DNA of 64,000 nt from Porphyra umbilicalis (lineage: Eukaryota; Rhodophyta; Bangiophyceae; Bangiales; Bangiaceae), in assembly GCA_002049455.2 (NCBI GenBank), contig KV918954.1:82664-146663 (forward strand). Reading direction: 5' to 3'. Both the position numbers and the translations under genes were made by a program. The notes below the pieces were generated by a model, which saw only the letters and a list, made by a program, of their open reading frames with translations, made no database searches and was not told the origin of the DNA. This document shows positions 1 to 10,781 of this stretch, piece after piece. Each line of letters starts with the position of its first letter. Position 1 is the first letter of the stretch.

Positions 1-691
1 GCCTTCTCCGGCGCGCTTCACAGCACCCTCAGACGTAAGCGTTACGCCATTCGTACCTACGGAGATGCCGTCAACTGGCTTCTTTCGAAGTATGCGACAC
101 ACGCAACCATGGCTAACGCCTATCAAGACATCATTACGATGAAGCAACCAGACAACGAGGCGCCCACGGCCTTTGGTCATCGCGTGGAAACGCAATGCGA
201 CCTCCTGAACGGTTTGTTCGACATCCAAGACGTTAAGGACGTCTTCATCACTGGTCTTTCGGACCTTGTGCAAGCGCACGTCCGGGTACTGAACGACCAG
301 TTCTCCGACCGAACCCTGTCTGAGACAGTCGCCACCGCCCAGATGTATTGGGACGGTACGAACAAGGTTGCGTTTGCAGCTCAAGATTACCCGCCCAACG
401 GCGATCAAAGTCGCTTACGCGACACAAGACCAGCGGACGACGACGGAACGACCGTTCACACCGGTTCGCACCCCGCCGCCCCCTCGGGCCGCCGTCCCTC
501 AAGCCAATCGGGCTGACATCTGTTACAACTGTAACAAGCCGGGGCACTTCGCCGCACAGTGTGCCGAGCCTTATCGCCCTCGCGAACGTCGGCAACCGCC
601 TGTCGGCGTTCATGCCCTTGCCGACGGCAACGTCGAGGAAGACGAAGTCGAGCATCCGGCCGACGCCGTGGACAACTCGAAAAACGTCTAG
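1..691 (+). pseudogene. gag: A1 gag, C-terminal part, frameshifted
   Basis: This is the C-terminal half of a Ty3/Gypsy Gag (capsid plus nucleocapsid). The first part reads in frame 1 as capsid sequence around positions 109-365. Near 365-375 one extra base relative to copy A2 moves the frame to frame 2, where the nucleocapsid is found: a zinc knuckle CYNCNKPGHFAAQC (C-X2-C-X4-H-X4-C) at about 524-565. An acidic tail runs to the TAG at 689-691. The 1-nt indel makes Gag non-functional in this copy. Comparison with A2, which reads through at this point, is what identifies the shift. Confidence 0.85.
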
Positions 692-720
692 GCCGGGTGC
701 CCGACTTGGGGTTGCCCGGC
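679..720 (+). promoter_or_regulatory. Putative -1 ribosomal frameshift signal, gag to pol (A1)
   Basis: The heptamer GAAAAAC (679-685, phased TCG AAA AAC) ends one codon before the gag TAG (689-691). It is followed at once by a GC stem, GCCGGG (692-697) with CCCGGC (715-720). Protease continues in the -1 frame. A2 has the same layout, and element B has an independent, better version. The heptamer departs from the ideal X XXY YYZ at its first base. Confidence 0.5.
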
Positions 721-3700
721 GGAACGCGAAAGCGTACGGTGCCAAGACTCTTACGTCGTGCCCTTCGGCACTTTGAGATCGCAGCCACGTTAGGCCCATG
801 CCTGCGCGTAATGCCAAGTTACCGCCCTGTCTTAGACACGGGCGCCGGGATGAACATAGTGCGAACTAGTGTTCTCCCTTAGAACTGGATGGCTTACGCC
901 GAAGAGTTGACTACGCTTCCGCGCATCCGAGATGCAAACAACAATCGTCTTGTGACGAAGTATGCCATACATCTGTATGTAGAAACCGGAGGTGTGCGTC
1001 TATTTGACCGATTCCTCGTTGCCGACAACTTGTCAGTCCCGTGCATTCTTGGCACCGAGTTCATTGAACAAAACATCGAGGGCATTCTGCCGCGCTTGCG
1101 CAAGATCGTCTGGCAAGAGCACGTGCGATGCACGGAAGAGCAACCTCGGCCAACGCCGATCTTCGCTTGTCTTAACGACAGCGCGTGGGACCGCCACTGG
1201 CAAGATAAACCCGCTCGGGTTCGAGCCTGCAAACAGGTGCGTGTCAACGGACACAAGGAGGAGTGGATCCTGGCCACGTGCGACACGCCTGGTATGGTTA
1301 CCGTCACGCCGAACATTCGCTTGTGCCGACACAAGTCCATGGCAGTCGCCCGCGGCATCGCCATCGTCAAACCGGACGAACCATTCCTGGTCAAGTTATG
1401 CAACTTCGGCAAGGACCAAGTCATTGTTCGCAAGAACTCTACATTGGGGTTTGCAGAACCCTACCAAGGGCCGATGCTTTCCCCCGTCTTGGATGACAAC
1501 ACCCCGAAGGGTGGAACTGATAACTCATCGGACGACGCGAGTCGTGACCCACTCGAGGACCTCGACCTCAGTGAGGCACCCGAGTACCTGCACAAGCAGA
1601 TTCGAGACATGCTGAAGACGCATTCGTCGATGTGGGATGGAACCCTTGGCGTCATCCGTGCTACGGAGCACGCCATCGTCACTCCTCCCGACGCTCTGCC
1701 CATACGGGCCCAACCCTACCGAACCGGGCCGTTCAAACGGCAGATCATGGCTGATCAGATCAACAAGATGTTGAAGCTCAACGTCATTGCCCCTAGCCAT
1801 AGTGCTTGGGCAAGCACCGTGGTAATTGTACCAAAGAAGAACGGCAAAGCCCGGTTCTGTGTCGACTATCGTCGGGTAAACAACATCACCAAGAAGGATG
1901 CTTATCCATTGCCTCGGATGGAGGACTGCCTCGACTCCTTGGGAGATGCCCAGGTGTTCACGTCCCTCGACTGCACCGCGGGGTACTGGCAAGTACCCTT
2001 ACGCAAGGCCGACCAAGAGAAGACGGTGTTCACAACGCCTTGTGGTATATACCACTGGTTATCCATGCCTTTCGGCTTGACGAACGCGCCCGCTACCTTT
2101 CAGTGCGCGTTGGATATTATCCTCTCGGGTTTGAAGTGGCAGATATGCCTCGTCTACTTAGACGATGTCATCATCTTCTCCGCAAACGCGGAACAACACG
2201 TCAACGACGTTGACACGGTTCTTCACCGTCTCCGCGAAGCCGGGGTCACCCTCAACTTGGAAAAGTGCACGTGGTTCTCCGATGAGGTCGAGTACCCAGG
2301 ACACATTGTCCGCCCCGGGCAACTGCACGTGTACAACAAGAACGTGGATGCTCTGAAGCATGCCAAGTTCCCAACCACAAAGACCCAGCTGAAAAGCTTC
2401 TTAGGCATGTGCAACGTCTATCGACGGTTTGTCAAAGACTTCGCCAAACGAGCAAAGCCCCTGAACGCCCTGACTATGGCCGAGATCCTACCGGATTTAC
2501 CACCACCGACGGACGTGGCTATCGCCGCCTTCGAGGACCTTCGCAACACACTGTTGTGCCCACCGGTACTTGCCTTGCCGAAGGCCAATCGGAAGCTCGT
2601 CGTTGACGTAGACGCATGCGCCGACCAAGTTGGTTTTACCCTCCTCCAAGAGGAGCCGGGCGAACTGCTTCACCCTGTCGGGTATTGGAGCCGAGGACTC
2701 ACTGCTGCAGAGCAAAACTACTCCACCACGGAGCGAGAATGCCTCGGCGTTGTGTGGGCTGTCCTCAAGTTGAGGCACTTCCTCGACGGACAACGGTTCC
2801 TCATCCGAACAGATCACCAAGCACTTAGCTGGATCTACAGCACGACCGACTCAAGCGGACGCTTGATGCGATGGCGACTTCGCCTCTCCGAATACACATT
2901 CGATATGGTTTATAAACCAGGTGCATCGCACCACTTACCCGACTTCCTGTCGCGCGCCTCTACGGTGGCGCCGCCAGAAGATATCCACGATGATATACCT
3001 TGTCTGGCGTTGGCCGAGACGGCCAACGGCTTAATAACGGGGAGGTCCACGGGTACCGACACACCGGAACCGGTGGAGTTCGACGATGTTGTCGAAGCAC
3101 AACAAACAGACGACTTTTGCGTCGAGATGTCCACTCGCGTGGAGCGCGGTACGGCCAAGGCCTTCTCTCGCGATGAGCACCACGCTCTGTACCGCCGTGC
3201 GCCTTACGGCAATCAACTGGTTATTTCAAAGTCGCTACGCGAACGCTTGTTGACCCTCGAGCACCACGCAACCGTGGCCGCCCATCCTGGTATGAACCGG
3301 ATGTACTACAAAATGCGTAAGGCATACTACTGGCCTTCAATGGTGACGGATATTCATTCGACCATCACCAAATGCACTACGTGTGCGCAAAACCGCCTCG
3401 CCTTGCGGCGACACACCACGCCCTTGACCCTGTTCCAGGCTACCGAGCCTCTCACGGAGCTATCCGTTGACATCTTTGGGCCCATCCGGCCTCCAAGAAG
3501 GGCAACCGCTTCATCTTGGTTATCACCGACCGCTTCGCCAAGCTCACCAAGTGCGTCGCCTTGCGGCGAATCACGGCTATGTCAGTGGCGTCAGCCATCA
3601 TCGACGCGTGGGTGTCAGCCTACGGGCCACCGGACCGGATCCTATCGGACCAAGGGCCCCAGTTCATGTCGAACTTCTTCATCGCTGTGATGAAAATGCT

Positions 3701-5147
3701 TGGCATTGAAACGGTTCGCACCACGGCGTATCATCCCCAAACCAATGGGCAAGTTGAACGGTACAACCGTACCATGGCTACGCAGCTGCGACACTACGTC
3801 TCCGACGACCCATCACGATGGGATGAGCTACTCCCGGTAATCACCATGGCGTATAATAGCCAACCACATCGGTCGACGGGCATCGCCCCATTTGAGCTTG
3901 TTATCCCAAGGCGGATCCCCAACCTCACGGTTCGCAACTTGCCCCCGGGCACTCCGCTTACCAATAAGGGAACGCTCAAGGATGGGTCACCCCTAGCTCG
4001 CAAGCGCGAGCTCATGGCCCGCCTGCGCAAGCAGATCCCCATCTTAGTCGAGGCCTTGCGTAAGACGCAACAACGTTACAAACGTAACTTCGACCATCGC
4101 GTCGCAACCCGCAATGCGGACGTCAAGATCGGCGACTACCTATACACGACCAACCACGATCGGCAAAACAAGCTGCAAAGCAAAGCCATTGGCCCCTTCG
4201 TGGTCGTCGACGCGGACGCGGATGCCTCCACGTTTGTCATTGACATTTACGGCGAGGAGAAACGCGTCAGCAGTGACCATGTCACCCGCGCTCCTCGTCC
4301 AACGACGACGGACAAGGTTCCACACCCCTTGCTAGATGGTCTAGACCAACGCAAGTCAACCCCGGCAACTGCCGATGAGTATGTGATCGACAAACTCCTA
4401 GGCTTACGCCAGACGGGTGACAGCTATAGGGCTAAGGTGCGCTGGTTCGACTATGGGTCGAAAGACGACACCTGGGAACCCCTGGAGAACCTCCCCCGCA
4501 ACCTGGTGGTGCGTTTCCTTCGACAGAAGAAGAAGCATGTACCGGGGTGCGAGTGGCAAATGCCAACGCGACGAAGTCGCCGACAGGCCGGGCTCACAAC
4601 CGTGGCCAACATCGTCATGGACACCACGTGGATACCCACTATCCAACATGTCCATGTTACCGGTGACGGAGTTATCCATGCCGATGTCTCTTGGACAGAG
4701 TCAAGTACCGACGTTGCAATCAAGGAAGTAATTCCTGTGGCGTGGCTCAAGTCCACTCTGCCGTCCATGACGCGCAACTTTGCGTATGATCCCCAACTTG
4801 CCTTGCGGCATTTCCCTCGGCTGAACCGTGTTTACGGTCCGTATTCATATGTGTGGCCGAAGTCCGCGCAGGCGACACTGATCTGGAGCGATCCCTGTGT
4901 ACCAGTGCTCCCCAACGGGTTTCTGGTACCTCCGGTGCAACACTTGGACTCAGTCCTTCGACGCTTGGTAACAACCACAGAGGAAGCAACCGTGGTAATA
5001 CCACAATGGACCAACACCAGTTGGTACGCTACTGCCATACGTGCATGTTTCGAGTACGAAGTGCTTTTATCAGCAGACTCAAGGGATGCAAATCCCACAC
5101 CATGGGCCATGCTGGCCCGCCACTTCCTTCATCGCTATGATGACTGA
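692..5147 (+). pseudogene. pol: A1 pol: protease, RT, RNase H, integrase, chromodomain, C-terminal domain
   Basis: Domains in order are: protease with LDTGAG (active D at 835-837) and ILGTEF later; RT with the YLDD box near 2155-2170; RNase H (about 2590-2850, DVDACAD start and TDHQAL end); integrase zinc domain (H-H-C-C, about 3268-3410); integrase core with VDIFGP, DQGPQF and NGQVERYN (about 3466-3775); a chromodomain (about 4378-4540, VRWFDYGSKDDTWEPLENL); then about 200 further residues to the stop at 5147. Three lesions are visible. They are an in-frame TAG at 880-882 just after the protease active site, a 1-nt deletion near 3485-3510 (relative to A2) that splits integrase between two frames, and the gag frameshift upstream. 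The element therefore needs help in trans to move. Confidence 0.9.
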
Positions 5148-5149
5148 CA

Positions 5150-5358
5150 GGAAACTGCGAAGTGATACGCCGAGTGTGCGCGCGAGCGCCGTTACGGACG
5201 CAAATGTCGTACAGACTCTGGTCAGCAATGACTGGGATCCCATCGACCACCTCGGTCGGGCCAACGTGCGCGCAGAACGAGCCGCGAGGCTGAGGCGAAC
5301 ATACATCTCCAGGTCGGTGGACCAAAAGACATCGGGTCCGTCACCCGCAACGGCGTGA
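5150..5358 (-). pseudogene. Remnant of family-A antisense gene (A1)
   Basis: On the minus strand this short stretch reads like the N-terminal part of the antisense gene that is long in copy A3: GPTEVVDG, then DQSLYDIC and ARAHTR follow in order in both. In A1 the frame then runs straight into the end of pol, so about 1.9 kb of the antisense gene is missing. Copy A2 (25850-26060) has the same junction. This is a deletion scar rather than a functional gene. Confidence 0.65.
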
Positions 5359-5359
5359 G

Positions 5360-6340
5360 CCACGTGCGCCGCGCCGCCGGCCGTTGCCGCCCTTGCCCGT
5401 CTTGCCGTCCCTCGACGCCCGCGCCGAAAGACGAACCGCCCGCGTCGCAGGCCAATGCCGGCCCTCGACGCCCGCGCCGCAAGGCAAATCGCCCGCGTCG
5501 CCGGCCGTTGTCACCCTTTCCCGCGCCGTAAGGCGAATCGCCCGCGCCAACGGCTGTCGTCAACCGCGCCGCCAGGCGACCCGCCCGCGTCGCAGGCCAA
5601 TGTCGCCCTTTCCTGCGCCTCAAGGCAAATCGCCCGCGTCGCCGGCCGTTGCCGCCCTTGCCTGCGCCGCAAGGCAAATCGCCCGCGTCGCCGGCCGTTG
5701 TCACCCTCGCCGCAAGGCAAACATCGCCCACGTCGCCGGCCGTTGCCGCCCTTGCCTGCGCCACAAGGCAAATCGCCCGCGTCGCCGGCCGTTGCCGCTT
5801 TTGCCTGCGCCGCAAGGCAAACCGCCCGCGTTGCAGGCCAATGCCGCTCTTGCCCGCGCTGCCGGCCCTAGACGCCCGCGCCGCAAAGCGAATCGCCCGC
5901 GCCGCCGGCTGTTGTCACCCTCGCCGCAAGGCAAAAACCGCCCGCGCCGCAAGGCAAATCACCGGCGCCGCCGCGCTTGGCCAACGGGCATGCCGCCCGC
6001 ACAGCCGGGCGTGCCGCCCTTGCCGCCGCCGCGCTTGGCCACCGGGCGCGCCGCCCGCACAGCCGGACTTGCCGCCCTTGCCGCCCTTGTGCCTTGCCGC
6101 AGGGCGCGCCGCCCGCGTTTCCGACCTCGCCGCCCTTGCCGACGTTGCCTTCCTTGCGCCTTGCCGCCCTGCCGACCTTGCCTTCCTTGCGCCTTGCCGC
6201 CCTTGCCGACCTTGCCTTCCTTGCGCCTTGCCGCCCTTGCCGCCGTCGCCGCAGGGCTTTCCGCCCTTGCCGCCGTCGCCGCCGGGCTTGCCGCGCTTGC
6301 CGCCGTGCGCGCCGCCCCCCACACTCAGCACAAACCCACA
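5360..6340 (+). repeat. Degenerate GC-rich tandem array in the A1 3' region
   Basis: Units of about 50 bp built on AAGGCAAATCGCCCGCG recur at about 5481, 5622, 5671, 5714, 5765 and 5814. They are followed by a second block of CTTGCCGCCCTTGCC-type units to about 6330. The array lies between the antisense remnant and the 3' LTR. Equivalent arrays occur in A2 (26170-26800) and A3 (39597-39870). The long open frames on both strands here are a by-product of GC-rich repetition. Confidence 0.8.
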
Positions 6341-6512
6341 CTCACCGAGCCCACCACCTCGCGGTGTGCCACCTTGCGGCAGCGCACCCCTACTCAACCT
6401 TGCCGTTAGGCCTCAACCTGTGCGCGAGCACGATGACACGGGATGGCCACGTGCCGACAACCGCAGACCCGTACAAGACACGGTGGTCACCGGCCGCAGG
6501 GTACGCACCCTT

Positions 6513-6536
6513 CCCCCCCCCCCCCCCCCCCCCCCC
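6513..6536 (+). repeat. 24-C homopolymer in A1
   Basis: An uninterrupted run of 24 C lies about 470 bp before the 3' LTR. The same spot carries 25 C in A2 (27011-27035) and a short C run in A3 (about 40078-40085), so the tract is a fixed feature of the family that varies in length. Confidence 0.9.
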
Positions 6537-7003
6537 TTCCCATCGGCAACAAACACCCGCGTCCCGGCTTTCGCCTTCTCGCCGGGGTAGTCAAACCCCG
6601 ACGAAGCTGGCGCCACACGGCACCGACGATGGTCACCCCAGCACGTGCTGCTCGACGCGCCGCCGCGAACAAGGGTCTTAACCCTGGCACCCGCGCCCGC
6701 CTCCGCACCAACGTACCCACACGCGTGGAACCGCCCGCGCCGGCACGCCTACGCGTAAGCGTCGAGCTGACCCGCAGATCAACCTGCCCGCCACGCACGC
6801 ACGCGCGTGCGTGATCAGACGGTCGCGGCCAACGCCGGCGAACCGCCACCTCCCCCCAATCTGGACTGAGCGGCGCGCCCCTTCGCGACTCCCGCCGCCC
6901 GGGCCGTTACGCCCGCGCGGGCCCGAAAGAGTCCGCGATTGCCCAATCGGGTTCCACCATTCTCGGATCTCACCGGGACGGTTCGAATCTCGCGCTGGAG
7001 GTA

Positions 7004-7397
7004 TGTAGCATATCTCTGCTCCCAATTGGCAATTGGCCACGAGTAGCCCCCTTGACTGGCCGCATCCACGGACTTGTGTGACTCGGCTTGTGGCACGCCC
7101 TTTGGGGGGTTACTTTCGCATTGTTTACTTTTTATTGCTTGTTTGCTTGCCTGTCTTATCTGTCTGCCGGCACTCATTACGATCGCTTGATCGGATGGTC
7201 GATCGACCAGTGCCGTTGTTTGTATTAAACCACCGTGGGTCCAGGGTCGCCGTCGTGGGCACCACCCGGCTCCCCATCGGATGCCCTTCAACGAAAGGTC
7301 TTTCTTCCTCGCCGCGACGGCGATAGAACTCGCTTTATTGCTTGGCTACGGTCGGTCTCAGTACACTGGTAATTGAACTAACGTTATTAATACCACA
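7004..7397 (+). repeat. 3' LTR of A1
   Basis: 394 bp, starting TGTAGCATATCTCTGC and ending ATACCACA (TG...CA). It matches the 396-bp LTRs at 8525-8920 (A2 5'), 27493-28338 (A2 3', split by a MITE) and 40550-40945 (A3). A purine-rich GGAGGTA sits directly upstream. Confidence 0.92.
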
Positions 7398-8519
7398 TTG
7401 ACTATGACGTGGAGTACAAGCCTGGCCGGCGACATGCAGTGGCAGACGCTATGTCCCGCATCCGGACTGTGGAGAAGGACGAGAACCCCATCCCGAAAGA
7501 AATATCCATAGTCGGGGTAACTACGTGGTCAGGGGCGGTCTTAGACCCCCGCCGCCCGGAGAATTCCCAGGCGCTGCCCTTTCCGTTGGCCAAGTTGGCC
7601 ACGGCCCAACAGGCAGATAACTTCTGCCAGAAGGTCCAGAGAGACCTGAATACCACCGAGGCTAGCCGCTTCTACGCCAACGGAGACGGCATACTCTGCC
7701 GTCAAGGGCATCAACAGGAGGTACAAAAAGTGGTTGTCTCCCAGTCCCTTACGAAGGACATCCTCCAGCGGGAACACTCGTCCCCTCTGGGCGCACACCC
7801 AGGTGGCACTCGGATGTATCACACCCTCAGACGAAGGTATTACTGGCCTTCCCTGGTCGCTGACGTGTTCGGGTGGGTGGCGGCATGCCCAACATGTGCC
7901 AAGAATAGGCTGATGGAGACCTGGAGTACTGCCTCCATGCATCTGTTTCCCGCGAAGGAGCCCTTCGCGGCTGTTGCTTTGGACCTACTTGGGCCTCGAG
8001 AGGTATGAATATTTGTTGGTCATCTGTAATCGATTCAATAAGTTGAGTCGCGTCGTCCCTCTGAAAGACGTCACGGCTCTGGATGTACTGAGTTCCTTCT
8101 TAGACGTGTGGGTTGCCAGTCACGGCGTTCCCGATTCCCCACTTTCGGATAACGGGCCACAATTTGCCTTAGTACTTTATCAAGGAGTCCTACGAATGCT
8201 GCGGATAAGTAAGAACTTTGCTACACCCTACCACCCTCAGACGAACGCGCATGTGGAACGCTTCAACAAGACATTAGTGCGCCAGTTGCGACACTATCTC
8301 AGTGAGCACGTCCCCTCCTGGGCGAGGTACGTGTGACTACTTGTGACCGCATACAACTCTCAAGTGCATAGTAGCACGGGAGAGGCACCTTTCCTCCTTG
8401 TATGCCCCGGACGGCTGAACCCAATAGCCGTCGAGCGACTGACACAGGGGACGGCAGAGGGCGAGTCCACCCTCACGCCAAGTCAGCCGTAGGCCAGCTT
8501 TCTCAAACAACTGGATGAG
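7398..8519 (+). pseudogene. pol: Element D pol fragment: end of RNase H, integrase zinc domain and core
   Basis: This fragment belongs to a Gypsy lineage closer to B than to A. Reading starts inside RNase H (VEYKPGRRHAVADAMSR at about 7409-7460), continues through an integrase zinc domain (HPGGTRMYHTLRRRYYWP, then CPTCAKN at about 7795-7910) and the integrase core (DLLGP; DNGPQF at about 8145; NAHVERFNKT at about 8250). A small deletion near 7990-8000 shifts the frame, and there is a TGA at 8334-8336 and further breaks up to 8519. The left part of D lies beyond A1. The right part resumes at 28344 after A2. Confidence 0.85.
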
Positions 8520-8524
8520 ATGAT

Positions 8525-8920
8525 TGTAGCATATCTCTGCTCCAAACTGGCAATTGGCAACGAGTAGCCCTCTTGACGGACCAAAGCTCATGTATTGTGG
8601 GAAATGGCCTGTGGCACGCCCTTTGGGGGGTTACTGTCGCATTGTTCTTTTCTTATTGTTTGTTTGCTTGCCTGTCTTATCTGTCTGCCGTCACTCATTA
8701 CGATCGTTCGTGAACGGACGGTCGATCGACCGGTGCCCTCGTTTGTATTAAATCACCGTGGGTCCAGGGTCGCCGTCGCGGGCACCACCCGGCTCCCCAT
8801 CGGATGCTTTTCAACAAAAGGTATTTCTTCCTCGCCGCGACGGCGATAGCACGCGCTTTATTGCTCGGCTACGGTCGGTCGCAGTACACTGGAAATTGAA
8901 CTAACGATATTCATACCACA
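8525..8920 (+). repeat. 5' LTR of A2
   Basis: 396 bp, TGTAGCATATC...ATACCACA. The 3' LTR of A2 is also 396 bp once its MITE and the duplicated TA are removed. Confidence 0.93.
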
Positions 8921-8922
8921 AT

Positions 8923-8940
8923 TGGTGGCGCAGCAGGGGG
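8923..8940 (+). promoter_or_regulatory. Primer binding site of A2
   Basis: TGGTGGCGCAGCAGGGGG starts two bases after the LTR end. It has the TGG start expected of a sequence pairing with a tRNA 3' CCA end. The tRNA identity was not determined. Confidence 0.75.
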
Positions 8941-9217
8941 AACCCTCGCCTATATCGTGCCTCGCGGCACGGTGTTCCCGAGAACTTGCTCGCTGCCTCG
9001 TGGCATTGTGACGGTGTCGATACGGTCTTTTGGTGAGCAGGGCGTAAGCCATCGACTTGTGGGCGTGGTGCCGGGGGCATCATGGTTGAGATCTTCGACG
9101 TTGGCGCGCAGGGCGTTAGCCAAGTCGGAGCACTTGGTTCAGGTCCCAGAATGTCGACTGGTGGTATACTGATCGCCGGGCGGTGGACAAGGCACTCCTG
9201 TCGCTTCCGAAGCCCCA

Positions 9218-10752
9218 ATGGACGGTGCTCCAACTCCTCTCATCCCTGCGGATCAAGCCGCCAGCGGGCAGATGCAGCTGGTGGGGAGCCTGAAGGCGGC
9301 CGTTGAAGCAGTTCAGCGATGCCTAACGGCCCAAGAACAGACTAACGAGTCTCTGGCGCGAGCTAATGACAAGTGGGTCGACGACGTCGAGGCCCTGCGC
9401 AAGGTCGACTCCAACGAGGAGGAACGCCGTGTGGCTAAGTCTCGCCGCCAGTCGGGCGACAAGACCAAGGACGTCAACAAGACGAGCAAGGTGATTAAGG
9501 ACAAGTCCGTCCGCAAGGACGCTCCGGCTAACGCCGCGCTTTCCTCATCTTCCGACGACTCCGCTTCTGGGTCAAGCCCGACGTCGTCAGACGGCGACAA
9601 CCCCAAAGCGACGGACACGTCCTCTTCGGACGATGGCCACGGGCCGCCAGGCCCGCCGTCGCCCCCAAGTGGGTCCTCACCGAGCGACAGCTCGAGCGAG
9701 TCGGACGCGGCCACGCGCAAGCGCCCTGCGCCCCCCACCAAACGGAAGGAGCGACTTGAAAAAGCCGATAGGATCAAGGTGATCCGCCCGGCTAATACCC
9801 GCTTCGAGACACTCTGGACTACAGGACGTACTTCTTGATCCGCCGTCAACTGACGTATACGCCTAAGGAGGCACAACGGTCGCATCGTCTCAACAAACGT
9901 TTAGTAAGAGCGTTCCATGGGCAACAGCCATTCACAGGAGCCCTGCCCGTCGACATCTTCACGTACTTAACGACCTTTCGCCGCGCGTGCGACGCTGCCG
10001 GGCTGACGCATGGTCAAGCCCTTCCGCTCGTGGTCTTTGGACTAGCCGGCAACGCCAAGATGGCCTTCTCCGGCGCGCTTAACAGCACCCTCAGACGTAA
10101 GCGTTACGCCATCCGTACCTACGGAGATGCCGTCAACTGGCTTCTTTCGAAGTTTGCGACACACGCAACCATGGCTAACGCCTACCAAGACATCATGACG
10201 ATGAAGCACCAAGACAACGAGGAGCCCACGGCCTGTGGTCACCGCTTGGAAACGGAACGCGACCTCCGGAACGGTTTGTTCTACATCTAAGACGTTAAGG
10301 ACGTCTATAAAACAGGTCTTTCGGACCTTGTGCAAGCGCACGTTCGGGTCTTGAATGACCAATTCCCGGATCGGACTCGTTCCGAGACGGTTGCTACCGC
10401 CCAGATATACTGGGACGGCACCAACAAGCTGCGCTGGCAGCTCAAGATGACCCGTCCAACGGCAACCAAAGTCGCTTACGCGACACCGGACCAGCGGACG
10501 ACGACGGAACGACCGTTCACACCGGTTCGCACCCCGCCGCCGCCGCGGGCCGCCGTCCATCAAGCCAATCGGGCTGACATCTGTTACAACTGTAACAAGC
10601 CGGGGCACTTCGCCGCACAGTATGCTGAACCATATCGCCCGCACGATCGTCGCCCACCGTCTATCGGCGTTCATGCCCTTGCCGACGGTTACGTCGAAGA
10701 AGACGAGATCGAACATCCGGCTGACGCCGTGGAGGACTCGAAAAACGCCTAG
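9218..10752 (+). pseudogene. gag: A2 gag, with frameshift and stop
   Basis: The frame opens at 9218 with a Ser/Asp/Lys-rich, low-complexity N-terminal region (about 9440-9760), which is probably disordered. It then shifts by one base near 9815 into the capsid region (VRAFHGQQPFTGALPVDIF and following). An in-frame TAA at 10288-10290 stands where A1 has a Gln codon. The frame then continues to the zinc knuckle CYNCNKPGHFAAQY, in which the last Cys has become Tyr, and stops at TAG 10750-10752. The knuckle mutation alone should impair RNA binding. Confidence 0.85.
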
Positions 10753-10781
10753 GCCGGGCGCTCGACTCGGGGTTGCCCGGC
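10740..10781 (+). promoter_or_regulatory. Putative -1 frameshift signal, A2
   Basis: GAAAAAC (10740-10746), one codon, the gag TAG (10750-10752), then GCCGGG (10753-10758) pairing with CCCGGC (10776-10781). The arrangement is identical in A1, and protease follows in the -1 frame. Confidence 0.5.

Larger units (their letters stand above)
1..7397 (+). mobile_element. Ty3/Gypsy chromodomain retrotransposon, copy A1 (5' end outside window)
   Basis: This is a family-A LTR retrotransposon running left to right. In order it holds a gag fragment, protease, RT, RNase H, integrase, chromodomain and a C-terminal extra domain up to 5147, a short antisense-gene remnant (about 5150-5350), a GC-rich tandem array, a 24-C tract (6513-6536) and the 3' LTR (7004-7397). 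Position 1 corresponds to about 10063 of copy A2, so the 5' LTR and gag start lie left of the window. Right after the LTR, RNase H sequence of a different element (D) begins, so A1 is inserted in D. The first 5 bases after the LTR, TTGAC, should be its TSD. The coding part is dead: a 1-nt frameshift in gag, a TAG in protease and a 1-nt deletion in integrase. Confidence 0.9.

Noticed and set aside
5222-6590. Long Pro/Arg/Ala-rich frames on both strands in the A1 3' region
   Set aside because: By-products of the GC-rich tandem array. The frames are not kept between A1, A2 and A3.
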